From UBA11524 sp963617205 (GTDB lineage Bacteria; Bacillota; Clostridia; Christensenellales; Aristaeellaceae), in assembly GCA_963617205.1 (NCBI GenBank), contig CAVEOA010000002.1:1-64000 (forward strand): DNA of 64,000 nucleotides, read 5' to 3'. The stretch's first letter is position 1. Every line of letters begins with the position of its first letter. Shown here one piece after another: positions 42,446 to 51,765 of this stretch. The notes beneath the pieces were generated by a model that was given only the letters and a program-made list of their open reading frames with translations, did no database searches and had not been told where the DNA came from. Position numbers and translations under genes: made by a program.

Positions 42446-43837
42446 ATGGTTTTCAGCTCAACGATTTTTTTGCAGTTCTTTTTGCCGATTGTCTTCATCC
42501 TGAACTATTTCGTTCAGAAGAAGTACTCCAACATCCTGCTTCTCATGGCAAGCCTTGTGTTCTACGCGTGGGGCGAGCCGGTGTTGGTGCTGCTGATGGT
42601 CGCGTCGGTGGTGCTGAACTGGTTCGTTGGCGGGGTCATTGCCAAAACCTCCGGCGGTGCAAGGAAAGCCGCATTAGCCATTGGCGTTGTGTGTGATCTG
42701 GCAATCCTCGGCTATTACAAGTATGCCGGATTCCTCGTCTCGATTCTCAACGGCCTTGTCGGCAAAACGCTCATGGCCATACCGGAAATCTCGCTTCCCA
42801 TCGGCATTTCCTTTTTCACCTTTCAGGCCATTTCCTACATTGTGGATGTGTATCGCGGCGACACGGATGCTTCGCCGAAGCTCGTGAACGTGGCGCTGTA
42901 CATTGCCTTCTTCCCGCAGCTGATTGCAGGACCCATTGTCAAGTATAAGGACATCAACAGGCAGATTGAAGATCGCAGCATCACATGGGATGGCGTAACG
43001 AAGGGATTCCGCCGGTTCATCATCGGCTTGGCGAAGAAGGTTCTCATCTCCAATGTCATGGGCGCATGCGTCGATGCAATCTTCAGCAGCGACCTTGCCA
43101 ACGTCGGCGGTGCAGAAGCATGGGTGGCGGCGCTCGCCTACACGTTCCAGATCTACTATGACTTTTCGGGCTATTCTGACATGGCCATCGGTCTGGGCAA
43201 AATGTTCGGTTTCGATATTCTGGAGAACTTTCAGTACCCCTATATCTCCTCTTCAATTACGGAATTCTGGCGCAGATGGCATATTTCTCTGGGCTCCTGG
43301 TTCAGGGAATATGTGTATATCCCGCTTGGCGGCAACCGAAAGGGCGTCGCCCGCACCTACGTCAACCTGTTCATCGTCTTTTTCCTGACGGGTTTGTGGC
43401 ATGGCGCGGATCTGGCCTTTGTGCTGTGGGGGCTCTACCACGGTTTCTTCTCCATCATTGAGCGTGTGGGGCTGAAGAAGTGGCTGGACAAGCATCACTG
43501 GATTGGCATGCTGTATTGCTTCCTTGTAGTGCTCTTTGGCTGGGTTTTGTTCAGGGCCGCAAACACGGAATTGGCAATGCGCTATCTTACACGGATGCTC
43601 ATGCCGTGGCGCTATCAGAGCACAGGGCTTCTCCTGCGGTGCGTTGACCTGAAGACCATCACTGTTTTCTGCTGCGCAGTGCTTGGCATGGGTTTTGCAA
43701 ATTTCATCCCCGAAAAGATGATGAAAAAGTGGCGATACTCCGTGCCCGAGGCGATTCTGTGCGTCCTTCTGCTCGTGCTCTGCCTTGCCTCCGTTGCGGG
43801 CAACAGCTATAACCCGTTTATCTATTTCCAGTTTTAA
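42446..43837 (+). CDS. MBOAT-family O-acyltransferase (AlgI/DltB type)
   Basis: 463 residues from the ATG at 42446; the open frame extends upstream across the promoter, so the longer form is unlikely. Multiple membrane helices. Hallmarks: PIGISFFTFQAISYIVDVYRG, FPQLIAGPIVKY, FDILENFQYPYIS and the catalytic-His region FFLTGLWHGADLAFVLWGLYHG. AlgI-type enzymes move acetyl groups across the membrane to a polysaccharide acetyltransferase; the partner is the next gene. The acceptor glycan is unknown. Confidence 0.92.
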   Translation: MVFSSTIFLQFFLPIVFILNYFVQKKYSNILLLMASLVFYAWGEPVLVLLMVASVVLNWFVGGVIAKTSGGARKAALAIGVVCDLAILGYYKYAGFLVSILNGLVGKTLMAIPEISLPIGISFFTFQAISYIVDVYRGDTDASPKLVNVALYIAFFPQLIAGPIVKYKDINRQIEDRSITWDGVTKGFRRFIIGLAKKVLISNVMGACVDAIFSSDLANVGGAEAWVAALAYTFQIYYDFSGYSDMAIGLGKMFGFDILENFQYPYISSSITEFWRRWHISLGSWFREYVYIPLGGNRKGVARTYVNLFIVFFLTGLWHGADLAFVLWGLYHGFFSIIERVGLKKWLDKHHWIGMLYCFLVVLFGWVLFRAANTELAMRYLTRMLMPWRYQSTGLLLRCVDLKTITVFCCAVLGMGFANFIPEKMMKKWRYSVPEAILCVLLLVLCLASVAGNSYNPFIYFQF

Positions 43838-43849
43838 GAGGTGGAAAGG

Positions 43850-44965
43850 ATGAAAAAGAGTTTCGGTTCATGGATTCTCATGATCGTGTTTGTCGTGAAC
43901 ATCTGCCTTTCGTGGGGAATCTGGTTTTTCGTGCAGCCTTTATCTGACAACACCAACTATGAGAATCGTCAAAAGGCAGAGGTGCCGGAATTGACGCTGT
44001 CCACCTACAGCAGCTTTCCAACACGGTTCACAAGCTTCTTGGACGATAGGATTCCCTTCCGCAATGAGCTGATCAGCCTCAATTCCTCCATTGACTACTA
44101 CGTTTTCCACAAATCCACCAGCGATTACGTATTGCCGGGCAAGAACGGCTGGCTCTTCTATGTCCGCAAGGATGACGGCGACCCGCTCGCCTGCTATCAG
44201 GGCACCAACCTTTACACAGACGCGGAATTGCAGCTGATTGCAGAAAACTGCCTTCATTTCCGCGATGTGCTGGAAGAACGCGGCATCGAGTTCGTGCTGT
44301 ACTTCGCGCCCAATAAGGAACGAATCTACTGCGAAAACATGCCTAACGAATACGGTCTTCCTGCCGACGAATACGGTGTATTGCAGATTGTCAACTATCT
44401 CCGGAAAAATACCGATCTGCGCGTTGTGTACCCCTATGAAGCGCTGATGGAAGCCAAGGCGCATACCGGGTATACTATCTACTACAAGACAGATTCCCAC
44501 TGGAATCAGATCGGCGGCTATGTAGGCAGCGCCGCACTGCTTCAGGAGCTGGGAATCGAGATGCCTTCCCTTGCTTCCGATGCGCTGGCAATCACCGAAG
44601 GCGAAGCCACCTCCGGCGACCTTGCTCAAATGCTGTATCTGTCCAAGCAGATGAATGGCGTTGATCATCATTATGTCCTGAGCGGCTATCATGACCATGG
44701 CATCATGGATGTCAGCGCAAGCTTCAGCAATCTCATTGCCTACAATGCGCCTGATGGGGCAGATCCCCGCACGCTCTATGTCATTCGGGATTCCTTCGCG
44801 ACCGCCATGGCGCCTTATTTGGGCTCGCAGTTTGAGCAGACCTATCTCAGGCACTTTAACGCTTACTCCTTCGATGATATCCTAACCTATGAGCCAGATA
44901 TTGTTGTGCTTGAATTGGTTGAACGAAGCTCCATTCTTCTGGAATACTTCTCCGCAGGCGAATAA
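43850..44965 (+). CDS. AlgJ/AlgX-like SGNH acetyltransferase partner
   Basis: 371 residues from the ATG at 43850 (AGGTGGAAAGG upstream). N-terminal membrane anchor, then the AlgX/AlgJ plan: FLDDRIPFRNELI, a DxH pair in TDSHWNQIGGY and the nucleophile region VIRDSFATAMAPYLG. It probably transfers acetyl from the MBOAT protein to an extracellular glycan. It lies 12 nt after the MBOAT gene. Confidence 0.87.
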   Translation: MKKSFGSWILMIVFVVNICLSWGIWFFVQPLSDNTNYENRQKAEVPELTLSTYSSFPTRFTSFLDDRIPFRNELISLNSSIDYYVFHKSTSDYVLPGKNGWLFYVRKDDGDPLACYQGTNLYTDAELQLIAENCLHFRDVLEERGIEFVLYFAPNKERIYCENMPNEYGLPADEYGVLQIVNYLRKNTDLRVVYPYEALMEAKAHTGYTIYYKTDSHWNQIGGYVGSAALLQELGIEMPSLASDALAITEGEATSGDLAQMLYLSKQMNGVDHHYVLSGYHDHGIMDVSASFSNLIAYNAPDGADPRTLYVIRDSFATAMAPYLGSQFEQTYLRHFNAYSFDDILTYEPDIVVLELVERSSILLEYFSAGE

Positions 44966-45004
44966 CGTATTGCGGATTGCCTGTAACAGCTTTATTGCCT
45001 CAAT

Positions 45005-45070
45005 AAAAAATGCTCCCTCCAGCGCAGCCTCGAAACGTTTGTTTTCGAGCTTCTGCCCCGGAGGGAGCAT
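45005..45070 (-). terminator. Two-tier terminator of the sugar-catabolic operon
   Basis: ATGCTCCCTCC (45010-45020) pairs with GGAGGGAGCAT (45060-45070); inside, CTCGAAA/TTTCGAG forms a second stem. On the minus strand six T's follow (45010-45005). It may also block transcripts from the convergent AlgJ-like gene. Confidence 0.82.
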
Positions 45071-45083
45071 ATCATATCACCGA

Positions 45084-45875
45084 TCAGACTGTCGTGATAA
45101 TATTCATTGCGCACAGCAGCAGGATAAATACGACAGCTATGTTGTACAAGGTCCTTACGAAATCATTCTTTGTCAATCCTGCGATTTTCCGTCCAATGAT
45201 GCCGCCCGAAATACCGGCGGCACAGGCAATGAAAATCATCAGCAGGGCCGGCAGGGTGCTGCCCGAAATCAGCGCTGTCAAAATACCTGCCGTTTGGCTG
45301 AACACGATGATAAACAGGGAATACAGCGCGCCTTCCTTGTGCGTCATGCCGTAGAAGCCTGTCAGAATCATCATGTTCAACGGACCGCCGCCGATGCCCA
45401 GAAAAGCAGCAAAGAGCCCGAGCAATAAACCTGCAAGCAATCCTTCAGGCACAGAGCGTTCCTTCATTTCCGAGCTCTTGTGCCGAAGCGTGAAAATCAG
45501 GACGCATACCATGACCACAAACAGCACCGCGTTCTGGACGCATTTGACCGTTGCATCTGCCTGAACGAGGTGGCTGAGCGCATTGAACAGCAATTTGCCG
45601 ACCACGCCGCCCACCGTACTGCTTACTGCCAGCGGCACGGCGATTTTCATGGACAGCGCCTGCTGGCTCGTTTTCTGCACGTAATTTTTCCCGATGCTGA
45701 ACAGGGACATGGACAGCACTGCAAATGCAGACAGCAGGCTGATCGTTTGAGTCCCGAAGCCTGTAAGCGTCATGTCCAGCAGCGGTTTAATGATTACGCC
45801 GCCGCCGATGCCGCTGATGGCGCCGATTATCGTGCTGAAAATGCACACCGCAAAGCAGATAAGGCAGTCAAGCAT
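45084..45875 (-). CDS. TSUP-family transporter (TauE/SafE type)
   Basis: 263 residues, about eight membrane helices. The two TSUP signature repeats are visible as ISGIGGGVIIKPLL near the N-terminus and FLGIGGGPLNMMIL in the second half. TSUP proteins export or import small anions (sulfite, sulfonates, sulfoacetate, organic acids). Last gene of the catabolic operon, so likely moves an end product or by-product. Confidence 0.88.
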   Translation of the reverse strand: MLDCLICFAVCIFSTIIGAISGIGGGVIIKPLLDMTLTGFGTQTISLLSAFAVLSMSLFSIGKNYVQKTSQQALSMKIAVPLAVSSTVGGVVGKLLFNALSHLVQADATVKCVQNAVLFVVMVCVLIFTLRHKSSEMKERSVPEGLLAGLLLGLFAAFLGIGGGPLNMMILTGFYGMTHKEGALYSLFIIVFSQTAGILTALISGSTLPALLMIFIACAAGISGGIIGRKIAGLTKNDFVRTLYNIAVVFILLLCAMNIITTV

Positions 45876-45913
45876 ACGTTTCTCTCCTCAATGACCTAAA
45901 AAGCAGCAGGCAG

Positions 45914-45944
45914 ACAGGCAGGTGCATCCATCACCCCTGCCTGT
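45914..45944 (-). terminator. Weak hairpin between LarA-like and TSUP genes
   Basis: ACAGGCAGG/CCTGCCTGT stem with a 13-nt loop. A T5 run lies 11 nt beyond the stem on the minus strand, too far for a standard terminator; possible processing or attenuation site. Confidence 0.35.
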
Positions 45945-45985
45945 GCGCACTGCAAAATGAATCCTGTCCGTTGATTGCCCTGCGT

Positions 45986-47482
45986 TCAGCATCCGCACGG
46001 ATGAGCAGGCGTGTTGTCCCGATAATGGCTGTTTTCCTGCGGATTCTTCATGCACAGATGGACCGCCGCCGTCGTAAACGTCTTAGGCAGCGCGAGGATA
46101 TTCGGCTGCTCCCCGACATACTTCCGCTTTGCGTCCGCCAGCGCTTCCTCGACGGTTGCGCGGGTTTTCAGACCCATGCTTCTTGCAATTCCCGGCTCAC
46201 GCGCCCCGACGATGTAGATGGCGCTGGTGTGCTGCTCCGCCAGATGGCCACAGCTCATCATGCTGAAGCCGTGGAAGGGATGGAATGCATTCGCAAAGCG
46301 GTATTTCCGGATGTACTCCTCGTTGGTCGCAAAGTACTCCCCGTAGCGGTTCATGTCCGGCAGCGTCTGCATGTAATCATGCTGGAACATTTCATACAGC
46401 TCGCGCAGGTACGGCCATCTTTCCTCATGGAACCAACCGTCGCAAATGGACGGCACGATAAACACGCAGTGGTCGCTCAGCACGCGCTTATGCCGGATGA
46501 CCTGCGCGGACAGCGCCTGCATCATCTGAATCGGGTTTGTGCCCATGCCGTTGCCGTAGTGGAAGTTGGTCGGCATGCCAAATACAACCACGTCATACTT
46601 CTTTTCCGCCCAATGCACATAGGTGCGCTTGTCGGCGGTTTTCCAGCTGATTGGCTGCATTTCATTCGCATACCCGGAATTGATTTCAATCTGACGCGAA
46701 CGGGTATCCAGCACCGCGTCGCAGCAGAAGAACTTCTTGCCCATTTTCTCTTCCATGAACATGCCCTGCTGATCGAACTTGTCGCGCATCAGGCTGTTCG
46801 TGGAAACCGGCACAAAGTCGTCTCGATGCATGACCTGCGGCACATGGTGCGCCGCAATGCTCCGCCAGTGGCTGATGCCGGTGGCGCAATGCTTGTAGCC
46901 GCCGGAATAGCCGCCGTAGGGATTGCCCTGCGTATGGCCGATCAGGACAGCGACGTCCGCGTCATACACATATTTGTTCATGATGACGTGGTCGCCCTGC
47001 GCCGTGAAGCCAAGATCCACAAGGTGGTCATAATCCTCGCTGTCATGGCTCGTAATCTGCCCCGAATACCAGAATTCGTTGAACAGCTCGTCGCCCAGAA
47101 TCTGCCTTGCCTCATTCATCGGCGTGCGCGGATGCAAGCCGTTCGAGAAAAGCAGCAAGATATTTTCCTTCCTGATTCCGGCGCTGTACAGCTCATCCAG
47201 ACAAGCCCTGATCGCCACCTTGCGATGGCTCGTTGACTGACAGCCGCCCTTGACGATATCCGGAATGACGATGACCACCGTCTTTTTGCCCTTCGCCAGC
47301 TCCGCCAGCGGCTCCATGCCAATCGGGTGACGGATGCTGTCCAGCGTGGCGGCGTAGAGGCTGTCCCAGTCCTGCGGCAGGCAGGCAGGGTCCGGCACGG
47401 TTTCGCCCGGGATGAACACATCCGTGTTATCAGGCAGCTCCGCGCTCATAAAGCCATTCCCGTATTCAAACTGAAGCTTCAC
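45986..47482 (-). CDS. LarA-family (nickel-pincer) racemase/epimerase
   Basis: 498 residues from a GTG start (GGAGGAGAG upstream). LarA features: IPDIVKGG (about 73-80), SNGLHPRTP with His117 (LarA His108), GGYSGGYK with Lys197 (the cofactor-bearing LarA Lys184), and the AAHH pair His212/213 (LarA His200). The His before the GYSGG motif is displaced (GHTQGNPYGGYSGG), as in a divergent subfamily. It is longer than lactate racemase (about 420). The C-terminus carries HPCGC. LarA homologues racemise lactate and other 2-hydroxy acids, including sugar acids; the substrate here is unknown. LarB, LarC and LarE are not in the window. Confidence 0.8.
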   Translation of the reverse strand: MKLQFEYGNGFMSAELPDNTDVFIPGETVPDPACLPQDWDSLYAATLDSIRHPIGMEPLAELAKGKKTVVIVIPDIVKGGCQSTSHRKVAIRACLDELYSAGIRKENILLLFSNGLHPRTPMNEARQILGDELFNEFWYSGQITSHDSEDYDHLVDLGFTAQGDHVIMNKYVYDADVAVLIGHTQGNPYGGYSGGYKHCATGISHWRSIAAHHVPQVMHRDDFVPVSTNSLMRDKFDQQGMFMEEKMGKKFFCCDAVLDTRSRQIEINSGYANEMQPISWKTADKRTYVHWAEKKYDVVVFGMPTNFHYGNGMGTNPIQMMQALSAQVIRHKRVLSDHCVFIVPSICDGWFHEERWPYLRELYEMFQHDYMQTLPDMNRYGEYFATNEEYIRKYRFANAFHPFHGFSMMSCGHLAEQHTSAIYIVGAREPGIARSMGLKTRATVEEALADAKRKYVGEQPNILALPKTFTTAAVHLCMKNPQENSHYRDNTPAHPCGC

Positions 47483-47494
47483 TTTCTCTCCTCC

Positions 47495-48337
47495 TTACCT
47501 CGCGCTGCTCGTCATGTAGATGCGAACAATTTCCAGATATTCCTCCGGATAAAAGCCGAAGTCCCCCTGAAAACGGGTCAGCGCAATCAGACCGCCATCA
47601 ATCTCCGGAATGGATGCGAGCATCTCGGCGTTGTCCTTCTTGAGACCGCCACCGTAAATGACAGGCATGCCGCCGGTGATTTTTTTAATCAGACGTGCAA
47701 TCGGCGCAATCACATCGGCATCCGGCGGCGTCTTTCCCGGACCGATTGCCCAAATCGGCTCGTACGCGATGACAATGTTGCTCGTGTCAAGCCCTTCCAG
47801 ACCGACCGTCAGCTGCTCGGTCAAAACCTGCTCCCAATGCTCGCGTTCCTCCGCCTTTTCGCCGATGCAGTAGGTCACGCTCATCCCCTGCTCAAGGGCG
47901 CACTTCATTTCCTGATTCAGCAGCCGATTGACAGCCGCCGTATCGCTGATGCCGGCTTCGCTCAGAATCCCCGCCTTGTCCGCCCTTTCCTCGCAGTGAC
48001 CGATAATCGTGCTACTCACGCCCAACGCCTTCATCGCGGCAGCGGGACGGTTCGTCGTGAACGCGCCAAAGTTGCCGCCGACCTGCACATCCTGACGGTA
48101 AACGCTCTGGCAGCCCACCTCAATCACGCTGTCGTGCGCCAACGCCTTCACCGCCGGAATCAGATGCGCCTCCGGAAAATACATCGGAAAACGGGCCGCG
48201 CCGCGATACGTTTCCAGCTCCTTCTGCGTGGCGGAAACAATCGTCTCCGCCCAATCCGACGCCGCCGACAGCCGATTCACGCCGCCCAGACCAACAGGCA
48301 CGTCAAAGCGCTTCAAATTCAAGCACAGATGCTTCAT
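47495..48337 (-). CDS. Triosephosphate isomerase-family protein
   Basis: 280 residues. Catalytic triad of TIM is present: Lys9 in CLNLKRF, His in TIIGHCEERAD and Glu in IAYEPIWAIGPGKT; phosphate loop VIYGGGLKKDN. It is divergent from housekeeping TpiA (GHCEER for GHSERR, GGGL for GGSV) and about 30 residues longer. Encoded with an aldolase and a PFK-like kinase, it may interconvert DHAP and GAP or isomerise a related phosphoketose such as erythrulose-phosphate. Confidence 0.85.
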   Translation of the reverse strand: MKHLCLNLKRFDVPVGLGGVNRLSAASDWAETIVSATQKELETYRGAARFPMYFPEAHLIPAVKALAHDSVIEVGCQSVYRQDVQVGGNFGAFTTNRPAAAMKALGVSSTIIGHCEERADKAGILSEAGISDTAAVNRLLNQEMKCALEQGMSVTYCIGEKAEEREHWEQVLTEQLTVGLEGLDTSNIVIAYEPIWAIGPGKTPPDADVIAPIARLIKKITGGMPVIYGGGLKKDNAEMLASIPEIDGGLIALTRFQGDFGFYPEEYLEIVRIYMTSSAR

Positions 48338-48352
48338 CAGATGCCCTCCTTC

Positions 48353-49519
48353 TTATTGTATATCAGGCTGCCGAAGATCAACATAGCGCGTAAGCGTGCC
48401 AACCAATGGCTTTGCCCAGTCAACAAAGGCAGGTGTAACATCCATCCCGCTTTCTGCAATAAATTCCTTCGGGAACAGGCGCTCATGCAGCATGACCTTT
48501 TCAACCGGAATCAGTATTTTTTCGCACACATACGGTTCATTGCTTACCCGGCGAAGCCCCGGCATAAAGCCGCCCCTGCCGTCCAGCACCGTTGCTGCGG
48601 CAAGCCTGCCAAGCTCAATCGCCTCATTCCGGTCCACCTCGGAGACCATTTCGGGGCAGCTTCGCCCCAGAATGCCCGGCTTTTCGCATCGGGCCTTGAC
48701 GCCCAGCTCCTCGATGACCATATGAACAAGTTCGCTGGAAACATCGCCGAAATACGTTGCCCTGTCCGTTTTATACACAGGCGGTGCAACAGGGGTTCCG
48801 TCCTCTTTGCAGATTCCCTCGCTGACCGCGACAACAACGCCCTTCCCCTTTTTCCACAGGCGGCTCACTTCCTTCAGGAAAGCCTCCTTGTGAAAAGGCA
48901 CCTCCGGCAGCAGAATCAGATGCGGCGCATCGTCCGCCTTTGCGCGCGCCAGCGCCGATGCCGCAGTAATCCACCCGCTGTTGCGCCCCATATACTCGAC
49001 GATGCACACATGAATGGGCATTGCTGCCACATCCTCCGCGATTTCCAGCATCGACTGCGCGGCAAAGCGTGCGGCGCTTGCATAGCCCGGCGCATGGTCG
49101 GTGACGCCGATGTCATTATCAACGGTTTTCGGAATGCCGCCAACGACAATTCCAAACTCCCTGCACGCCTGCGCCAAATGTCCGCATGTGTCCATGCTGC
49201 CATTGCCGCCGGTAAAAAGCACATATCCAATATCATGGCGATGCAGGATTTCCGCCATTTGTCTGTATTCCTTTTCATAGAGCGGCGTGCGCGATGTGCC
49301 AATCGCAGATGCGGGAGACGTGCAGATGCGCTGCAGCATTTCCTCCGGCAAAGCGCCCAGATTGACAAATTCTTCCTTCAGGATTCCTGCCGATCCGTGC
49401 ACAGCGCCCCAGATGGCATCCACCTTTTTGCTGCTGAGCGCTTCTTCCACCGCTCCGTAAAGAGATGCATTAATCACGGCCGTCGGACCGCCGCCGTGGG
49501 CAATTAAAAGCTTGGCCAT
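48353..49519 (-). CDS. PFK-A family phosphofructokinase (possibly PPi-dependent)
   Basis: 388 residues from the ATG at 49519 (GGAGGAAACGT upstream). Motifs: IAHGGGPTAVINAS, GGNGSMDT, PKTVDNDI (Lys where ATP-PFK has Gly, a PPi-PFK trait), VEYMGRNSGWIT and GILGRSCPEMVSEVDR. It would phosphorylate C1 of fructose 6-phosphate or of a look-alike such as a 6-substituted ketose. It lies between the isomerase and TIM genes, i.e. the middle of a sugar to triose-phosphate route. Confidence 0.85.
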   Translation of the reverse strand: MAKLLIAHGGGPTAVINASLYGAVEEALSSKKVDAIWGAVHGSAGILKEEFVNLGALPEEMLQRICTSPASAIGTSRTPLYEKEYRQMAEILHRHDIGYVLFTGGNGSMDTCGHLAQACREFGIVVGGIPKTVDNDIGVTDHAPGYASAARFAAQSMLEIAEDVAAMPIHVCIVEYMGRNSGWITAASALARAKADDAPHLILLPEVPFHKEAFLKEVSRLWKKGKGVVVAVSEGICKEDGTPVAPPVYKTDRATYFGDVSSELVHMVIEELGVKARCEKPGILGRSCPEMVSEVDRNEAIELGRLAAATVLDGRGGFMPGLRRVSNEPYVCEKILIPVEKVMLHERLFPKEFIAESGMDVTPAFVDWAKPLVGTLTRYVDLRQPDIQ

Positions 49520-49535
49520 ACGTTTCCTCCGCCCT

Positions 49536-50882
49536 TTACAGCTCAATTACCGGAATCCCCATGACTGCCGCCGTCTGCTTCATGGCTTCATAGCATTCAT
49601 CCCACACCAGAACATAATGATGCGGAATCCCCTTCGCAAGCAAAGCATCAACCGTTGCACGAACCGGCTGTTCCATCTTTACAAAGCACATACAGCCGCG
49701 CGATGTACGATCACGATCCAATGCTTCGCCGCGCATCAGAACCAGCTTATACGTGCCATGGTCATTATGCAGGCGTGCGATTGTTACGTGCCCGGGCTTC
49801 AATGCCGTCCAGAAGGCGCTGCCCTGACCGATCAGCGGATGATTGCACAACGCGCAGGCGTATTTTGTTGAATGCAGCTCAGGTGCCGCATTGCCGCAAT
49901 GCCAGAATGTCAGCGTATTCTCCTTCTCATCCATGTCAATCATATCGGCAATAAAAGGCGTTTTGCCCGTGAGCTTCTGCTCCATCACCTGCGTGATGCC
50001 TGCATCCACATCGCCCTCGCAGGCAACGGTCAGTCCATCGCTCAGCAGGCGGCCAAGAACCGCACACGGCTGAATGTGCATCGTCGTCATCTCAGGCCAG
50101 CATTTGATGGATGCAAAATCATAGCCCTGCTCAGCCATGACCTTCTTAATGGCAAGATAGGAACGGGAATGCAGCTCCAGATGACCTTCCGGCAGGCGGC
50201 TGACATCCCACGTGTTCTGCACGTAGTCCATATCCGCCTTGACTTCGCTTTCCGGCAGCGCATCCATCTCGCTCTTAACAACCTGCAGGTCGGTGGAATT
50301 CATCGTCATGCCGAAGGTGTGCCGAATCGAAGCCTCATCAAAGGTACTCACATAATAATTGGTCGGTCGATAGCCAAACAAGCCGATGTTCATGCCGCTT
50401 AAAGCCTTTCGGGTCGCATAGGCCTTCAGCAGACGGATGATCTGCCCGCCGGCAGCATCCTCCTCCGGATCACCGTAAACCGTATGATACGCATATCCCA
50501 GGCGATTAAGCGCGGATGCATTCATGGTCATGGCGCACAGCGCATTTGCCCAGAGGCGTTCATCGGGATGGAAGGGAGGCTCATGAGGCGCCCAGAGAAT
50601 CAGAGGAACGTTCATCTGCTGCTTGATCGCCGCCGCGATATCGTCTGCGGTAAAGGCACCATAGACCATCACCACAACGTCCACAAGGGCAGAACGGAAC
50701 TGTTCAATTGCTTCCTGTACTTCCGCAGGTGTTGTGAGCACGTGATCCGGAATCAGAAGCTCCATATCAGGCAGATTCTTCCGCATCCATTCCGAGTACT
50801 CCGCCAAACGTTTATCAGGCAGCTCCTGCGGCCAGCGCCCGGATTTCGTGACCATCAAGCCGACAATTAAACTTTTCCCCAT
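49536..50882 (-). CDS. L-fucose/L-arabinose isomerase-like protein
   Basis: 448 residues. Two Rossmann-like N-terminal domains are followed by the isomerase C-terminal domain: IKCWPEM, LTVACEGDVDAGITQVM, FIADMIDMDEKENTLTFWHCGNAAPEL. The Glu/Asp residues in WPE and CEGD are candidate metal ligands. The family interconverts aldoses and ketoses with Mn2+. It is shorter than FucI (about 590) and has no close named relative that I recognise. It gives the operon an aldose-ketose step that a standard amino-sugar route does not need. Confidence 0.75.
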   Translation of the reverse strand: MGKSLIVGLMVTKSGRWPQELPDKRLAEYSEWMRKNLPDMELLIPDHVLTTPAEVQEAIEQFRSALVDVVVMVYGAFTADDIAAAIKQQMNVPLILWAPHEPPFHPDERLWANALCAMTMNASALNRLGYAYHTVYGDPEEDAAGGQIIRLLKAYATRKALSGMNIGLFGYRPTNYYVSTFDEASIRHTFGMTMNSTDLQVVKSEMDALPESEVKADMDYVQNTWDVSRLPEGHLELHSRSYLAIKKVMAEQGYDFASIKCWPEMTTMHIQPCAVLGRLLSDGLTVACEGDVDAGITQVMEQKLTGKTPFIADMIDMDEKENTLTFWHCGNAAPELHSTKYACALCNHPLIGQGSAFWTALKPGHVTIARLHNDHGTYKLVLMRGEALDRDRTSRGCMCFVKMEQPVRATVDALLAKGIPHHYVLVWDECYEAMKQTAAVMGIPVIEL

Positions 50883-50897
50883 TGCTAATTGCCTCCC

Positions 50898-51746
50898 TTA
50901 AGCCTTTCCTTCCGAGCCGGACAGCCGGATGATATGCTTGACATCCTCCACCAGAGCGTCGCTGGCATACTGGCTCACCTTCCAGCTGTGTCCCTGATGA
51001 TCGGTCTGCAGGCCTTCCTCCAGATGCTGAATATACTTATACCGAATCTCCGTGCCGAAGTTGATTTTCGCAACGCCCAGCTTGATTGCATCGCGAACCA
51101 CGCTTTCCTTCATGCCCGTGCAGCCGTGCAGCACGAAGGGCATATCGGTAAACGTGCGAACCTTCTCAAGGATATCCAGATGAATATCGGGTTCACCCTT
51201 ATAATACCCGTGTGCGTTGCCAATGCCAATAGCCAGCGTGTCAGGATGACAGAGATTCAAGAATTCACGCACCTCATCCGGATTGGCAAGATTTTTATTT
51301 TCCATTACGACGCCATTGTCGAGCCGCTGCAATTCACCGATTTCGGCCTCCACCGGGACATGAAAATACTTTGCTACCTTGACAACTTCCTCTGTCAATG
51401 ATGCATTTTCATGAACCGGCTGCTTTGATCCGTCAATCATCAGCGATGTAAAACCGAGGCGCAGCGCCTCCATGCAAATCGGGAAACCGTCCCCGTGATC
51501 CAGATGAATGGAAACCGGCACAGAAACACGCTCCGCGCACCACTTGGCGACCTGCACAAACCAGTCGTGACCACTGTAAGCGCCAGTGGATACATAATGC
51601 GCCAGAATAATGGGGGATTTCATTTCATCCGCCGCCTTGCAAATGGCGCGAATGATATCATAATTGCCGCCCTGTGTATTGATTGCAGGAATCGCATAGC
51701 CGTCTTTGGCTGCCTTCTGCATCTGTTCAAGATTTGTGCAAAGCAT
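50898..51746 (-). CDS. Class II fructose/tagatose-bisphosphate-type aldolase
   Basis: 282 residues. Zn ligands and catalytic residues: Asp83-His84 in SIHLDHGD, His179 in IGNAHGYY, His207 in FVLHGCTG. The phosphate loop normally GGSG is GCTG (208-211) and the distal segment is INFGTEIRYKY. This fits cleavage of a ketose 1-phosphate or 1,6-bisphosphate analogue, but the altered loop hints at a substrate other than FBP. Confidence 0.87.
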   Translation of the reverse strand: MLCTNLEQMQKAAKDGYAIPAINTQGGNYDIIRAICKAADEMKSPIILAHYVSTGAYSGHDWFVQVAKWCAERVSVPVSIHLDHGDGFPICMEALRLGFTSLMIDGSKQPVHENASLTEEVVKVAKYFHVPVEAEIGELQRLDNGVVMENKNLANPDEVREFLNLCHPDTLAIGIGNAHGYYKGEPDIHLDILEKVRTFTDMPFVLHGCTGMKESVVRDAIKLGVAKINFGTEIRYKYIQHLEEGLQTDHQGHSWKVSQYASDALVEDVKHIIRLSGSEGKA

Positions 51747-51765
51747 TTTATTCTCTCCTCCGCAA

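Noticed and set aside
47327..49507. 726-codon + strand open frame across TIM and PFK genes
   Set aside because: Shadow of two recognised leftward genes and of their intergenic RBS.
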